DNA of 64,000 bases from Gilvimarinus xylanilyticus (lineage in GTDB: Bacteria; Pseudomonadota; Gammaproteobacteria; Pseudomonadales; Cellvibrionaceae), in assembly GCF_024195295.1 (NCBI RefSeq), contig NZ_JAMFTH010000002.1, positions 124,001 through 188,000 of the forward strand. Direction: 5' to 3'. Positions 33,694 through 45,785 of the stretch are shown in pieces. The position numbers were made by a program, and so were the translations under genes. The notes beneath the pieces were generated by a model, which was not told the origin of the DNA, did not search any database, and was given only the letters and a program-made list of their open reading frames with translations. How positions within the stretch are numbered: the first letter of the stretch is position 1; each line of letters starts with the position of its first letter.

Positions 33694-34554
33694 ATGGGCA
33701 CAAGCCTACAGCCATTGGGGAACCTCGCGCCAGGCGGCAACCTCAACGCCTATGTGCAGGCTGTCAGCAATTTCTCTGTACTCACTGTTGAGGAAGAGCA
33801 GTCACTCGCTGAAGACCTTTACTACAACGACAACCTGGACGCCGCCCGTAAACTGGTGATGGCGCACCTGCGTTTTGTTGTGCATATCGCCCGTTCTTAC
33901 AACGGCTATGGCTTGCCGCTGGGCGACTTGGTGCAAGAGGGCAATGTCGGCCTGATGAAAGCGGTCAAGCGCTTTAACCCCGAAAAAGGTGTGCGCCTGG
34001 TCTCTTTTGCGGTGCACTGGATTAAAGCCGAGATCCACGAATACATTCTGAAGAACTGGCGTATCGTAAAAGTGGCAACCACCAAAGCCCAGCGCAAACT
34101 GTTCTTCAACCTGCGCGGCGCCAAAAAACGCTTGGCGTGGCTGACCAACGACGAGGCCAAGGCGGTCGCCGAAGACCTGAACGTTGAAGTAAAACATGTG
34201 CGCGAAATGGAAAGCCGCCTGTCATCTTACGATGCGGCCTTTGACGCGCCCGAAGGCGATGACGACGACAGCAGCTATGTCGCCCCGGCCCACTATCTGG
34301 AAGACGCCCGCCAGGACCCGGCCGCCCAACTTGAAGCGGCCGACTGGGAACAAAACAGTGTCAACGGCCTGGAAAGCGCCATGGCGCAGCTGGACGATCG
34401 CAGCCGCGATATTTTGCAGCGCCGCTGGCTGGGGGATGACAAATCCACCCTGCACGAACTGGCCGCCGAGTACGGTGTCTCTGCCGAACGCATTCGCCAG
34501 CTCGAGAAAAACGCCATGAAGAAAGTCAAAAATATGATGATGGAAGCCGCCTAA
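33694..34554 (+). CDS. rpoH: Heat-shock sigma factor RpoH (sigma-32)
   Basis: 286 residues. Region 2 shows [68 protein letters not shown]. The RpoH-specific box is QRKLFFNLR, followed by region 4 with [26 protein letters not shown]. It directs transcription of chaperone and protease genes. The ATG has a taggag site. It follows ftsX as in other gammaproteobacteria and ends in a strong terminator. Confidence 0.97.
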   Translation: MGTSLQPLGNLAPGGNLNAYVQAVSNFSVLTVEEEQSLAEDLYYNDNLDAARKLVMAHLRFVVHIARSYNGYGLPLGDLVQEGNVGLMKAVKRFNPEKGVRLVSFAVHWIKAEIHEYILKNWRIVKVATTKAQRKLFFNLRGAKKRLAWLTNDEAKAVAEDLNVEVKHVREMESRLSSYDAAFDAPEGDDDDSSYVAPAHYLEDARQDPAAQLEAADWEQNSVNGLESAMAQLDDRSRDILQRRWLGDDKSTLHELAAEYGVSAERIRQLEKNAMKKVKNMMMEAA

Positions 34555-34581
34555 AACACGCGCTACCAGAATCAACAAAAG

Positions 34582-34604
34582 GCCGCGCACCGCGCGGCTT
34601 TTTT
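34582..34604 (+). terminator. Rho-independent terminator of rpoH
   Basis: GCCGCGC (34582-34588), loop ACC, GCGCGGC (34592-34598), then TTTTTTA. It begins 28 bp after the rpoH stop. Confidence 0.93.
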
Positions 34605-34623
34605 ATGTCAGCCGGATCTAACC

Positions 34624-34998
34624 ATGCACCAGCTTTTTCTTATCGCCGCCGCCGCCTCAGGCTTTATCGCCGTCGCTCTTGGGGCTTTCGCCGCCCATGG
34701 TTTAAAAGGCAAGCTTACCCCCACATTGCTGTCGGCGTTTGAAACCGCCACCCAGTATCAGATGTATCACGCCCTCGCATTGCTGGCGGTGGCGCTACTG
34801 ATAAAGCTTCAGCCCTCGACCTGGTTAAACGCCAGTGGCTGGCTGTTTATTGCCGGTAGCCTGCTGTTTAGTGGCAGCCTGTATGCCCTGGCACTCACCG
34901 GCATTCGTCTGTTTGGCCCCATTACCCCGATTGGCGGAGTTTGCTTTTTAATGGGCTGGCTCTGTTTGCTTATCGCTTCAGTTAAACTTATTAAGTAA
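34624..34998 (+). CDS. DUF423 membrane protein (YgdD family)
   Basis: 124 residues with four membrane helices. Conserved family features: GFIAVALGAFAAHGLKGKL, ATQYQMYHALALLAVALL, GSLLFSGSLYALALTGI and GPITPIGGVCFLMGWLCL. The family has no known function. It lies 7 bp upstream of trmB and is probably cotranscribed with it. Confidence 0.87.
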   Translation: MHQLFLIAAAASGFIAVALGAFAAHGLKGKLTPTLLSAFETATQYQMYHALALLAVALLIKLQPSTWLNASGWLFIAGSLLFSGSLYALALTGIRLFGPITPIGGVCFLMGWLCLLIASVKLIK

Positions 34999-35004
34999 CC
35001 TTAC

Positions 35005-35712
35005 ATGAACGAAGAATATCGTCCCGAATACAAAAAGAAATCCATCCGCAGCTTTGTGATTCGCGCCGGCCGTATGACCGATGGCCAGAAAAAAGCTTTT
35101 GATACTTACTGGCCTGTTTACGGCGCCAGTTTATTCGATGGGCCCTTGGAGCCCGAACAAGCGTTTGGCCGCAGCGCCCCACAGGTGCTGGAAATTGGTT
35201 TTGGTATGGGCGACTCGCTGCGCGAGATGGCCGAAAACGAACCCGATAAAGACTTTATTGGCATTGAGGTGCACCCGCCTGGCGTGGGCCGTTTAATTTA
35301 TACCGCCGGTGAAGCCGGTGTTCGCAACCTCAAGGTGTATATGGCGGATGCCACCGACGTGCTGGATGACTGCATTGCCGATAATAGCCTGACCCGTTTG
35401 CAAATTTACTTTCCCGATCCCTGGCACAAGAAAAAGCACCACAAACGCCGCATTGTGCAACCGGACTTTGTGCAGAAGATTCGCCGTAAACTTAAAACCG
35501 GTGGAGTTTTACACCTGGCCACCGACTGGGAAAACTACGCCGAGCACATGAAAGAAGTGATGGACGCCGCCGAGGGGTATAAAAACACCCAGGCCGACGG
35601 CAGCTTTGCCCCCCGCCCCGCGTATCGCCCTATTACCAAGTTTGAGAAGCGCGGTGAGAAGCTGGGGCACGGGGTATGGGATTTGGTTTATGAAAAAATT
35701 GGCGAACGGTAA
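35005..35712 (+). CDS. trmB: tRNA (guanine-N7-)-methyltransferase
   Basis: 235 residues. It has the TrmB segments [18 protein letters not shown] at the N-terminus, [12 protein letters not shown] as SAM-binding motif [37 protein letters not shown], and [16 protein letters not shown]. It methylates G46 of tRNA. The stop is followed after 5 bp by a heptamer repeat array. Confidence 0.96.
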   Translation: MNEEYRPEYKKKSIRSFVIRAGRMTDGQKKAFDTYWPVYGASLFDGPLEPEQAFGRSAPQVLEIGFGMGDSLREMAENEPDKDFIGIEVHPPGVGRLIYTAGEAGVRNLKVYMADATDVLDDCIADNSLTRLQIYFPDPWHKKKHHKRRIVQPDFVQKIRRKLKTGGVLHLATDWENYAEHMKEVMDAAEGYKNTQADGSFAPRPAYRPITKFEKRGEKLGHGVWDLVYEKIGER

Positions 35713-35717
35713 ACAGC

Positions 35718-35766
35718 CTGGACGCTGGACGCTGGACGCTGGACGCTGGACGCTGGACGCTGGACG
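35718..35766. repeat. Tandem heptamer array (CTGGACG) x 7
   Basis: Seven perfect copies of a 7-bp unit directly after the trmB stop. The unit in register GCTGGAC differs from GCAGAAC of the other arrays at two positions, and the position after a stop codon is the same. Confidence 0.93.
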
Positions 35767-35795
35767 CTTAATGAGTTTTGCAGGAGCTTTGAATA

Positions 35796-36581
35796 TTGGC
35801 AAGCAAACACCTGGGTAGCTCGCTTATAAAACCGCGGCTTTTAACCAGCGCGTTGATTATGATAGGGGCTGGGGCGGCCTTTATTGCGGGCGCCCTCCCC
35901 ATGGTTTGTCTGCTGGGGATCGGAGCTCTCATCGTCGGGCTTTACGGCTTGCAGAGACTTTCCGGCGGCGCGGCAATAGGTCTGTGGCTTTTTTGTCTGG
36001 TGGCGGGCTTTACTGTGGCGCTCTACCGTCCGATGGAGTTTGACTACCCGGTTATCCATTTTTTTAGCTCGCTTGATTTCACTCTCTACTTAAACGTGGG
36101 TAAGGCCCTGGCGGGGCTGGCGGTTTTTATCTGGCTTTGGCGGGCGCACCCCAGCCCCAAAAACATGGCGCTGTCGTGTGCTCTGGCAAGCGGGGCCATT
36201 GTGGCCGTGCTCGGGGTGGCTCACTGGGTGTTTGGGGTAGGTTGGGCCATTAAATGGCCAGACGGAATTATCTGGTTTGCGCTGATCAACGCCGGGGCGA
36301 CGGTACTCGCGGAAGAGGCGTTTTTTCGCTTACTGCTGCAAAATAAGCTGGCATCCTTGCTCCCACTCCATTATCGCCCCCGACTGATCGCCGCCCTGGT
36401 GGCCACCTTGGTATTTGCCCTCGCCCATGCACCGCCGACTCATCCCAGCTTTTTACTGTTTTTATGGGCGGGGGGTTTGTACGCCTGGGTCTACGCGGCG
36501 ACGGGGCGCTTTAGCATGGCTCTGCTCACCCATTTTGGAGTCAATATTTTGCACTTTACCTTACTGCGTTATCCTCTCTAG
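35796..36581 (+). CDS. CPBP-family intramembrane protease
   Basis: 261 residues, about eight membrane helices. The C-terminal half has the CPBP (Abi/CAAX protease) motifs: LAEEAFFRLLLQ (EEXXXR), a conserved FALAHAPPTHPSF with its histidine, and LLTHFGVNILHF. These glutamates and histidines would bind zinc. Substrate unknown; members range from prenyl-protein processing to bacteriocin immunity. It starts with TTG (caggag upstream). The 3' end overlaps the convergent binding-protein gene by 26 bp. Confidence 0.85.
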   Translation: MASKHLGSSLIKPRLLTSALIMIGAGAAFIAGALPMVCLLGIGALIVGLYGLQRLSGGAAIGLWLFCLVAGFTVALYRPMEFDYPVIHFFSSLDFTLYLNVGKALAGLAVFIWLWRAHPSPKNMALSCALASGAIVAVLGVAHWVFGVGWAIKWPDGIIWFALINAGATVLAEEAFFRLLLQNKLASLLPLHYRPRLIAALVATLVFALAHAPPTHPSFLLFLWAGGLYAWVYAATGRFSMALLTHFGVNILHFTLLRYPL

Positions 36582-37380
36582 TCTCACCTGAACGCCAATC
36601 GGTTAGGCCGTATTTTGCCAGCAATTGCGCCAACTCACCCGAGGCACGGGCCTCGGTCATATACTCAGATAACCAGCGAGCGTAGGTCGCCGACATGTCG
36701 TGCTCGGGTGAAAAAGCAATATACAGGCGCTTGAAATTCTCACCCTGGCCCACCGAGCCCGCGCGTCGATACTGGTCTAAAGCGCCATTAAGTCGCAGCC
36801 AATGATGCATAACATTGGCATCCTCAAGCAGCACGTCAATGCGCTTGCGCTTAAGCATGTTCAGGCCTCGCTCGAGCGGGGTGTTGCCCGATAACACGGT
36901 AATACGTCCGACATTATTCTCGTCGTTAATATAGGCCTCGATCTCTTCGCTATAACTGTAGCCGCCCATGACTCCCAAGCTGACCTCTTGCAGGGAAGCC
37001 AAGCCGCGATACTGCCAAGCGTTATCACTCTCTACCCAGAAACTGTTGGCCGCCCGCCCCTGCTCCTGGGCCGGAAAAACAAAGTCTGGCGCCTCGACCT
37101 TGGTAGCTCCAATCACCGCCGAGTAGCGTCCCACCTGAGTGCCATAAAGCGCCCGCAGCCAGGGCAGCACCTGATACTCCACGGTTATCTCGTGCGCGGC
37201 AAAAGCGCGCTGGGCTATTTCCACCATAAAGCCGGGCGCTTGCGTATCGGGCACACAGTTATAAGGGCACCATTGATCTGCCGCCAGCGTTATCGTCTGT
37301 GCCCTCACTTGGGAACACAGTGCCGCGAGCAATATAAAGCAAAAACATCGTCCCCACTGGACGATAGCTGACCGATCCAT
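36556..37380 (-). CDS. Periplasmic substrate-binding protein (SBP_bac_3-like)
   Basis: 274 residues with a signal peptide (about 1-27, cleaved after VRA) and a type II periplasmic-binding fold: ITLAADQWCPYNC at the start and GYSYSEEIEAYINDENN in the second lobe. Such orphan proteins, without ABC permease or ATPase genes nearby, resemble amino acid-binding proteins or quorum/chemotaxis sensors. The ATG at 37378-37380 is preceded by ggaag; the frame extends to 37395 without a ribosome site. Ligand unknown. Confidence 0.82.
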   Translation of the reverse strand: MDRSAIVQWGRCFCFILLAALCSQVRAQTITLAADQWCPYNCVPDTQAPGFMVEIAQRAFAAHEITVEYQVLPWLRALYGTQVGRYSAVIGATKVEAPDFVFPAQEQGRAANSFWVESDNAWQYRGLASLQEVSLGVMGGYSYSEEIEAYINDENNVGRITVLSGNTPLERGLNMLKRKRIDVLLEDANVMHHWLRLNGALDQYRRAGSVGQGENFKRLYIAFSPEHDMSATYARWLSEYMTEARASGELAQLLAKYGLTDWRSGETREDNAVR

Positions 37381-37569
37381 AGAAACTACTTCCATTCGGG
37401 TAGAGGGTTGAGCACAATTCTTGAATAACGAAATAGAAGACGCACAAGAGGTGCCAAATTGGCCTCATTGCCACTGATTTTGCAGCGATTTGGCAAAAAT
37501 GTCAGCATTTTTTACAAACTTGTACCGCCACTATTGGCATACTGTCGCCATAGACGTTAAGGACAGCCC

Positions 37570-38652
37570 ATGTTAATTGGATTCTATATTACTACTGCCC
37601 TGGTGTTACTACTCGCATTGCTACCCATTTTGCGAATAGAGTTTTGGCCAATACGAGCCCTGGATTTTCCGCGCCTGCAAATTGCCTGTTTCGCCGCAGC
37701 ACTACTCATCGCCGAGGCCCTGCTGCTCCCGCTCACTCAATGGTCCACGCAGATTTTGCTAACCGGCGGCGCTGTGGCACTGGCCATTGAGTTATGGTGG
37801 ATTATTCCCTATACCCGGCTGGCGCCCGTGGAGGTGAATGCAAGCCTTGAAACAGACGACGCCCCGCGCATCAGCATCGTAACCGCCAACGTTCTCACCC
37901 CCAACCGTCAGGCAGAGCGCTTGCTGGCGCAAATAAGAGAGCACCAACCGGATATTTTTGTCACCCTGGAGTCCGACAGCTGGTGGGAAAGCCAACTGGA
38001 TAGCCTTAGGGATGACTACCCCCACTCGGTAAAATGCCCGCTCGATAACCTTTACGGTATGCACGTGTATTCACGTTTGCCGCTCAGCGATACCCACACC
38101 GAATTTTTGGTTGAAGACGATAAACCCTCGGTGCACACCTTGGTGCAATTACCCTCGGGGGAGAAGCTGCGCTGTCACTTTCTGCATCCGGCGCCCCCCA
38201 GCCCTACCGAGAACGACGAATCATCCGAGCGCGATGCCGAACTGTTAGTAGTGGCGAGAAACCTGCGCGGCAACACCGAACCGGTGATTGTCACCGGCGA
38301 TCTCAACGATGTCGCCTGGTCACGCACCACCCGCACCTTTCGCAAAATCAGCGGCTTGCTGGACCCGCGCATCGGCCGGGGAATGTTTAACACCTTTCAC
38401 GCCAACTTTTGGTTCTTGCGCTGGCCCCTGGACCATGTATTTCACTCCGAACATTTTCGTTTGGCACGTATGTTTCGGCTGGAACCATTCGGTTCGGATC
38501 ACTTTGCGCTGTATACCGAGTTGACGTTTAATCCCGCTCACCAGTCTCAGGGAACATCGCCCGAGGCCGAGCAAGAAGACTTACAGTTAGCGCGCGAGAA
38601 AACCCGCGACGAAGCTGTTAAGCCTGACGATGTCCCAGAACCTGGGAACTGA
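37570..38652 (+). CDS. Endonuclease/exonuclease/phosphatase family protein, membrane-anchored
   Basis: 360 residues: three N-terminal membrane helices (about 1-90), then an EEP domain. Motifs are ISIVTANVLTPNRQAERLLAQI, DIFVTLESDSWWE with the metal-binding glutamate, VIVTGDLNDVAWSRTTRTF (GDxN) and GSDHFALYTEL (SDH). The enzyme would act on phosphodiesters or phosphomonoesters outside the inner membrane. The acidic C-terminal tail (EAEQEDLQLAREKTRDEAVKP) is unusual. Substrate unknown. Confidence 0.86.
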   Translation: MLIGFYITTALVLLLALLPILRIEFWPIRALDFPRLQIACFAAALLIAEALLLPLTQWSTQILLTGGAVALAIELWWIIPYTRLAPVEVNASLETDDAPRISIVTANVLTPNRQAERLLAQIREHQPDIFVTLESDSWWESQLDSLRDDYPHSVKCPLDNLYGMHVYSRLPLSDTHTEFLVEDDKPSVHTLVQLPSGEKLRCHFLHPAPPSPTENDESSERDAELLVVARNLRGNTEPVIVTGDLNDVAWSRTTRTFRKISGLLDPRIGRGMFNTFHANFWFLRWPLDHVFHSEHFRLARMFRLEPFGSDHFALYTELTFNPAHQSQGTSPEAEQEDLQLAREKTRDEAVKPDDVPEPGN

Positions 38653-38696
38653 GCCAAATTCAAACCCTCAAAGAAAAAACACAGGAGATTCATACA

Positions 38697-39416
38697 ATGC
38701 TAAAACCTTACCTCGGACTCGCCCTTATCGCCTTGCTGGCAGGGCCGGCCTATGTCAATGCCCAATCCATGCCCGACTTTCCTCATTTAAACGTTACCGG
38801 ACAGGCAAAAGAAGAAGTCGCCCCGGATATGGTGCGCCTGCAATTTCAGATTATCGCCACCGATGAGAATGCCGAAACGGCGGTTAATACCGTCACCGAA
38901 CGGGCGGGACACATTGTCGCCATGGTAAAGAAGCTGGGCCTTGAGCGCAGCGATATCGAGTCTTGGGCGATCGACAAACAAACCCGGCGCGACCGCGACC
39001 CCGAGAGCAACATGCTCAAAATATCCGGCTACCAAGTCAATCAGCGGATGATTTTGACCATCCACGGGCTGGATATTTACGAAAACATCGTTAACGAGCT
39101 GCTGCGCATGCCCAATACCGAAAACCTTAACGCCGAGTTTGATATCAGCACTCGCGAGAAACTCACCCGTCAGCTGACCGCCAAAGCCGGTAAAGACGCC
39201 CGCCAGCGTGCCGAAGATATGGCCTATGGTCTGGATGCAAAGCTTGGGGATGTTTACGCCATTAGTGCTGGCAATCATTACCCCCAGCCCATAGCAAAAT
39301 TTGGCATGAGCGAAGCGCAGTTTGATCGCGCCGGCGGCAGCCGCTTTGAACTTTTTGCCCCGCAGGCCATCACCTTAGAAAAACAAATCAACGTAATCTT
39401 TGAAATTAAGCCCTAA
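38697..39416 (+). CDS. SIMPL domain (DUF541) periplasmic protein
   Basis: 239 residues with a signal peptide (cleaved after VNA, about 21) and a SIMPL/DUF541 domain: LNVTGQAKEEVAPDMVRLQFQI, KLGLERSDIESWAIDKQTRRD, YQVNQRMILTIHGLDIYENIVNEL, and KDARQRAEDMAYGLDAKLGDVYAIS. The family is periplasmic and linked to oxidative stress tolerance in some bacteria; its function is not settled. A strong caggag site precedes the ATG. Confidence 0.87.
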   Translation: MLKPYLGLALIALLAGPAYVNAQSMPDFPHLNVTGQAKEEVAPDMVRLQFQIIATDENAETAVNTVTERAGHIVAMVKKLGLERSDIESWAIDKQTRRDRDPESNMLKISGYQVNQRMILTIHGLDIYENIVNELLRMPNTENLNAEFDISTREKLTRQLTAKAGKDARQRAEDMAYGLDAKLGDVYAISAGNHYPQPIAKFGMSEAQFDRAGGSRFELFAPQAITLEKQINVIFEIKP

Positions 39417-39519
39417 ACCACATCAGATTTAGCGGTTGTCCCATTTTGCCCTCAGGGGCAATCGCTGCTATCTTTAAAACCTACCCGATTGCTTTCGCCG
39501 GGGCACTGCGCCACCAGAT

Positions 39520-40485
39520 ATGGCTCAACCTATGCTCAAAAAATTAAGGGAAGACTTTCGCCTGGCCATGAGTATTTTTTTGGCCGGTTGCGCCACTGTC
39601 GCGATAGCTCCGTTTGCATTGATTCGCGCGCTCTCAGGCCAATGGCTTTTAGCGGCGCTGGATGCGGCTATCGCTGTGGGAATGGCGATCATGCTACGCC
39701 ACCTAATATTGCATGGACAAACGCCCCTATCCCGCTTTGTCTCCGGGCTGTTTTACAGCCTTGCCGCACTGGGGATGTGCCACCTTAACCCGCAGCCAAT
39801 GATCTACTGGATTTTCCCTGTAGTCATAGCCAACTTTTTTCTTCTCCAAATTAAGGTGGCCGTAGGCATTAACTCTCTGGTTCTGGCGGCTTTACTGCCT
39901 CTGCGAAACGCTTTTCCTGGAAGCCTGGAATTTATCGATCTAATGGTTTCGCTTATTTTGGTATCGGCCTTTGCAGGCATTTTCGCGTGGAAAACCGACG
40001 ACCAACACAAACAGCTGGATAAATGGGCCCACCTGGATTCGTTAACGGGCATCGGCAATCGTCGCAAGTTTTTTCTGGAACTGAATAAACGCAAAAGTGT
40101 ATCGACCTGCTCACTGGCCGTTATTGATTTAGACCATTTCAAAAACATTAACGATCAAAGCGGACACGAGGCGGGGGACAATATATTGCAATCAGTCGCT
40201 AAGCTTTTTAAATCCCGTTTACGGGCTGATACCGATGAAATTTTTCGCTACGGCGGAGAAGAGTTTTTACTCTTGTTAAACAATACCGATTTGAAAGGAG
40301 CTTGCCTCGCAGCAGAACAGCTACGTCAAACGCTGGAACAAGAAATCGGCGTGACGGCCTCTTTCGGCTGCGCCGAGTACCGCGATCAAGAACCTTGGGA
40401 TAACTGGATTCAGCGGGCCGACAATGAGCTATACGAGGCCAAAAACGCCGGGCGTAACTGTGTACGCCCCATTATGCCCACCTAG
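39520..40485 (+). CDS. Membrane diguanylate cyclase (GGDEF)
   Basis: 321 residues. Six hydrophobic segments fill about residues 15-160 (no known sensor domain), followed by a GGDEF domain with DSLTGIGNRRKFFLEL and the active loop FRYGGEEFLLLL (GGEEF intact). No RxxD inhibitory site is seen upstream of the loop. It would make c-di-GMP. An alternative start at MLKKLREDF (39532) is possible. Confidence 0.88.
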   Translation: MAQPMLKKLREDFRLAMSIFLAGCATVAIAPFALIRALSGQWLLAALDAAIAVGMAIMLRHLILHGQTPLSRFVSGLFYSLAALGMCHLNPQPMIYWIFPVVIANFFLLQIKVAVGINSLVLAALLPLRNAFPGSLEFIDLMVSLILVSAFAGIFAWKTDDQHKQLDKWAHLDSLTGIGNRRKFFLELNKRKSVSTCSLAVIDLDHFKNINDQSGHEAGDNILQSVAKLFKSRLRADTDEIFRYGGEEFLLLLNNTDLKGACLAAEQLRQTLEQEIGVTASFGCAEYRDQEPWDNWIQRADNELYEAKNAGRNCVRPIMPT

Positions 40486-40486
40486 T

Positions 40487-40517
40487 AATAAAGTCGATCG
40501 TCCTGATCAACTTTATT
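40487..40517. terminator. Possible bidirectional terminator
   Basis: AATAAAGT (40487-40494) and ACTTTATT (40510-40517) pair, with GATC/GATC inside. It lies between the convergent cyclase and fghA genes. The stem is AT-rich, so termination strength is doubtful. Confidence 0.35.
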
Positions 40518-40553
40518 GTCGCCCTTGATTATCAATTGTCGGGTTAACAGACA

Positions 40554-41389
40554 CTACCAATGACGCGCGTGAAAACGCAGATGCTCTTCTATAAAACTGG
40601 CGATAAAATAATAGCTGTGGTCGTAGCCCGGCTGCAGGCGTAACTCAAGCGGGTACCCGCTTTTATCCGCCGCCTTTTGTAAGGCCTCGGGTTTTAGTTG
40701 CTCCCGTAAAAAATTATCGGCATCGCCCTGATCAACCAATGCCGGAACATCACCACCCTTTGCCATTAACACACTGGCGTCATACTCTTGCCACAGTTTT
40801 TCATCCGACCCCAGATACGCACTGAACGCTTTTTTACCCCAGGGGCAATCAACGGGATTGCTGATGGGACTGAACGCCGTTACCGAACTGTAGCGACCGG
40901 CATTTTGCAAAGCCACAGTCAAGGCGCCATGCCCACCCATGGAGTGGCCGCTAATGGCACGCTGTTGGGTGACGGGAAAATACTGCTCGATTAACTCGGG
41001 CAGCTCTTTTACCACATAGTCGTACATTTGATAGTGACGCGCCCAGGGCTCGGCGGTGGCATTGACGTAAAATCCCGCCCCCAAACCCAAATCGTAAGCG
41101 CCGTCGGCATCGTCCGCGACGCCCTCCCCCCGCGGGCTGGTATCGGGGGCGACCAGCGCCACCCCCAGCTCGGCGGCTATACGCTGGGCGCCGGCCTTTT
41201 GCATAAAATTTTCGTCGGTGCAGGTAAGACCAGAGAGCCAGTAGACTACCGGCACACTCTTACCCTCGGACACCACCGGCGGCAGATAAACCGCAAACTC
41301 CATGGTGCAATTCAGCACACTGGACTGATGGCTGTAGCGTTTGTGCCAACCACCAAAACACTTATTGCTGCTGATCGGTTCGATGCTCA

Positions 41390-41390
<1 letters not shown>
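40554..41390 (-). CDS. fghA: S-formylglutathione hydrolase
   Basis: 278 residues of the esterase D family. [18 protein letters not shown] at 54-71 forms the oxyanion region, [14 protein letters not shown] carries the nucleophilic serine, and GDADNFL and GYDHSYYFI carry the catalytic aspartate and histidine. It splits S-formylglutathione to formate and glutathione, the second step of formaldehyde detoxification. Its ATG overlaps the adhC stop by one base (TAATG), indicating translational coupling. Confidence 0.95.
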
Positions 41391-42618
<1,228 letters not shown>

Positions 42619-42619
<1 letters not shown>

Positions 42620-43500
42620 TGATTAATTGGGAAGGTATTAACGAATTTGTCGCCGTCGCCGAGGGCGGTAGCTTTACCGCCGCCGCGGATAAGCTGGGGC
42701 TGTCGATTGCCCATGTAAGCCGACGTATCAAAGCGCGCGAGACGCGCATGAACACCCGCCTGCTCAATCGCACTACCCGTAAAGTCAGCCTGACCGAAGA
42801 GGGCCAGGTGTTTTACCAGCACTGTCGGCAAATTCTGGACGCTCTGGCAGGCGCTGAAAATGCCTTGGACGACCTGCAATCCAGCCCCACCGGCGCGCTG
42901 CGCATGACCGCACCCGTGTCCTTTGGCGACACCTACATCGCCCCGCTAGTAAACGACTTTGCCCGCCAGCACCCCAAACTGCGCGTCGAGCTTAAACTCA
43001 CCAACCAACGCTTGGACATTATGGACGAGGCGCTGGATTTAGCCGTGCGCCTGGGGCCTTTGGAGGACAGCCGATTGATTGCGCGCAAGCTGGGCGAGCG
43101 AGCGCCGACTGTTTGCGCCGCGCCCGAGTACTTGGCCCGGGCCGGTCAACCTCACACCCTGGGCGAGCTTAATGAGCACAACTGCCTGCTTGGCACTCTG
43201 GATTACTGGCGCTTTCGCGACAATGGTCGCGCGCGCACCATTCGCGTCAGTGGTAATCTGCGCTGCAACAGTGGCCCCAGCCTGCTGGATGCCGCCCGTA
43301 AAGGCCTGGGGCTGGTGCAGCTGCCAGACTACTACCTGCGCGCCGACTTAAGCGCGGGCAATCTGGTGCCCCTGCTGCAGCCCTATGCACCCGAGCACGA
43401 GGGCATCTGGGCTCTCTACCCGCCCACCCGCCGACTCTCACCCAAAGTGCGACTGCTGTTGCACTATCTCGAAGAGCAGCTTCCCGAGCGACTTGCCTAA
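42619..43500 (+). CDS. LysR family transcriptional regulator
   Basis: 293 residues. The N-terminal winged helix is GINEFVAVAEGGSFTAAADKLGLSIAHVSRRIKARE, and the rest is the two-lobed inducer domain. It starts with GTG and has only a weak ribosome site. Divergent from adhC-fghA, it most likely controls formaldehyde detoxification. Its operator may be the direct repeat that reaches its own start codon. The effector is unknown. Confidence 0.9.
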
Positions 43501-43627
43501 CCTTAAATAGATTCTCCTCAACTTCTGCCCGCCGCGCCCGATAACTTTTATGCCGGCAGCAAAGGCTTCTCCGTACTGTCGCGAAAATCGACTAGACTAA
43601 AACGGCTGCGCCCTATTGGAGACACGC

Positions 43628-45766
43628 ATGTTTCGTTCGCTCAAAGCAAAATTACTCGGCGTTATTGCCCTGGCCTTTGCCTTACTGCTGGTACTTTTGG
43701 TGGCCCAGCTCACCTACAGCTTAAACAGCATGAAGTCGCAGCTGGTAAACCAAACGCAAACCACCATGGAAAACGAAGTGTTGGGGCGACTGGAAAGCGA
43801 AGCCGCCAGTCTAGGCAACGCCATCTCGGGCTACCTGAACAGCCTATTTCGAGTTTCTAATACGCTCGCCAGCACCCTGGCAGCCAATGCGATTAACAGC
43901 TCGAGTCAGACTGAATCGGGACTCGACCGCGCGCAGGTGAATCAGCTGGTCGCGTCAACCCTCGCCAGTCATCCGGACATTAGCGCCCTTTACGCCCAGT
44001 TTGAAGCCAACGCCTACGATGGCCTGGACGGCGAGTACCTAGGCAGCGATGCCATTCACTCAGTGCCCGACACCGGCAGCCTGGAGATTTACTGGATACG
44101 TGATGAAAGCGGCCAACTAGTGCAGGAACGCGTGCTGGACTCCAGCGAAAAATACTTGGATGACACCGACGAATTCGGCCAGCGCGAAGCCGAGTGGTTT
44201 CTCTGCTCCAAAGACAAGGGCCGCGCCTGTATGCTCGAGCCCTACTTTTACGAGATTCGCGAAGGCTACAGCGAGCTAATGACCAGCCTTACCAGCCCGG
44301 TTATGGTGGACGGCAGTTTTCGCGGGGTGGTGGGTATTGATGTGAACCTACCCGTCATTCAATCGTTGATCGACGAACTGCAACAGGAACTCTACCAGGG
44401 CAAAAGCCGGGTAACTTTATTAAGTGAAAAAGGCCTGATCGTCGGTTCCAGTGAGTACGCCGACCACCTTACCCGCCCTCTGAAAGAGGCCCGCGGCACT
44501 CTGGGCAACCGGCTTACCCAGCTGCACCAACAGCGCGATGCTTTTATACACCAAGATGGCACCTACTTTGTCGCCCATCCTCTCACCATTGAGGCGTCGG
44601 GCACTACCTGGTCACTGCTGCTCGAACTGCCGGAAGATATTGTACTCGCCTCCACAGACACTCTTACTGCAACCATTGACCACAATGTCGCCACCCTGCT
44701 CAGCACCGAAATTATTATCGCACTGGTCAGTACGGCGATAATTATGTTCGTACTGCTGTTACTGGTGCGCTCAATCGTCAGCCCCATCCGGCAATTGGAC
44801 CAGCGGGTTCATAACCTCGCCAGTCAAGACGGCGACCTGAGCACCAATATCAATATGCAAACCCACGCCGAGTTGATGTCGCTTAGCAGCGGGTTTAACG
44901 ACTTTATCGCCAAGCTGCGGCATATGGTTTTAGAGCTGAAAAATATCGGCACTAACGCCAAACACTCTGCCGCACAAATCAAAACCATTAACGCCCGCGC
45001 CGCCGAAGCCACTGGCGAGCAGCAACGCGAAATCGACAGCGTGGTGACCGCCACCAATGAAATGTCGCAAACGGCCTCAAGCGTGTCGCAGCTGGCCGCC
45101 GATGTCGCCAGCAACGCTACCAGCTCGCTGGATACGGTAAAACGCTCGCGCGAATCGCTGGCCAATTCGGTGACTCAGGTAGAGGCATTAACCGAGGATA
45201 TGCTGTCGGCCAGTGACAGCATTCGCGAAGTGTCCGACCGCACCGAAGATATCAACCGCATTTTGGATGTGATTCGCGCGATTGCCGAGCAGACCAACCT
45301 GCTGGCATTAAACGCCGCCATCGAGGCGGCGCGCGCAGGCGAGCAGGGACGCGGCTTTGCGGTGGTGGCCGACGAAGTGCGCAGCCTGGCCAGTAAAACC
45401 CAGGACAGTACCAATGAAATTAACGACTTAATTTCCAATTTAAAAGAGGGCGTGGCGCGCTCGGTGTCGATTATTGCCAGCAGTAACGAAAAAGCCGAAG
45501 ACACCAAGCTCAATACTCAGGAATCTTACCGCTCACTGAAAACCGTGGTGGAAGATGTCAACGCCATTGCCGACAACATTACCCAGGTCGCCACCGCTGC
45601 CGAAGAGCAAAGCGCGGTAAGCGAAGAGATTAGCCGCAACCTGACCATTATTGGCGATGCCGCCAACCGCCTGGCCAGCATGACCGCCGAATCGGATCAG
45701 GCCGGGGTAGAGCTGGAAAGTGTTATGCAGCAGCTGGACGAACAGCTAGCGTCGCTGCGCACTTAA
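43628..45766 (+). CDS. Methyl-accepting chemotaxis protein with periplasmic dCache-like sensor
   Basis: 712 residues. A first membrane helix (about 5-28) is followed by a large periplasmic domain (about 30-370) with features of a double Cache sensor, e.g. [26 protein letters not shown] second helix (about 360-385) and a HAMP domain follow. The cytoplasmic methyl-accepting region has the conserved hairpin tip [35 protein letters not shown]. Ligand unknown. The ATG at 43628 is preceded by ggag. Confidence 0.92.
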   Translation: MFRSLKAKLLGVIALAFALLLVLLVAQLTYSLNSMKSQLVNQTQTTMENEVLGRLESEAASLGNAISGYLNSLFRVSNTLASTLAANAINSSSQTESGLDRAQVNQLVASTLASHPDISALYAQFEANAYDGLDGEYLGSDAIHSVPDTGSLEIYWIRDESGQLVQERVLDSSEKYLDDTDEFGQREAEWFLCSKDKGRACMLEPYFYEIREGYSELMTSLTSPVMVDGSFRGVVGIDVNLPVIQSLIDELQQELYQGKSRVTLLSEKGLIVGSSEYADHLTRPLKEARGTLGNRLTQLHQQRDAFIHQDGTYFVAHPLTIEASGTTWSLLLELPEDIVLASTDTLTATIDHNVATLLSTEIIIALVSTAIIMFVLLLLVRSIVSPIRQLDQRVHNLASQDGDLSTNINMQTHAELMSLSSGFNDFIAKLRHMVLELKNIGTNAKHSAAQIKTINARAAEATGEQQREIDSVVTATNEMSQTASSVSQLAADVASNATSSLDTVKRSRESLANSVTQVEALTEDMLSASDSIREVSDRTEDINRILDVIRAIAEQTNLLALNAAIEAARAGEQGRGFAVVADEVRSLASKTQDSTNEINDLISNLKEGVARSVSIIASSNEKAEDTKLNTQESYRSLKTVVEDVNAIADNITQVATAAEEQSAVSEEISRNLTIIGDAANRLASMTAESDQAGVELESVMQQLDEQLASLRT

Positions 45767-45785
45767 GGCGCGGAGCAAACACCCA

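Noticed and set aside
35509-35818. Open frames with repeated RPASSVQ or WTLDAGR sequence
   Set aside because: By-products of the CTGGACG array and of the trmB coding sequence.
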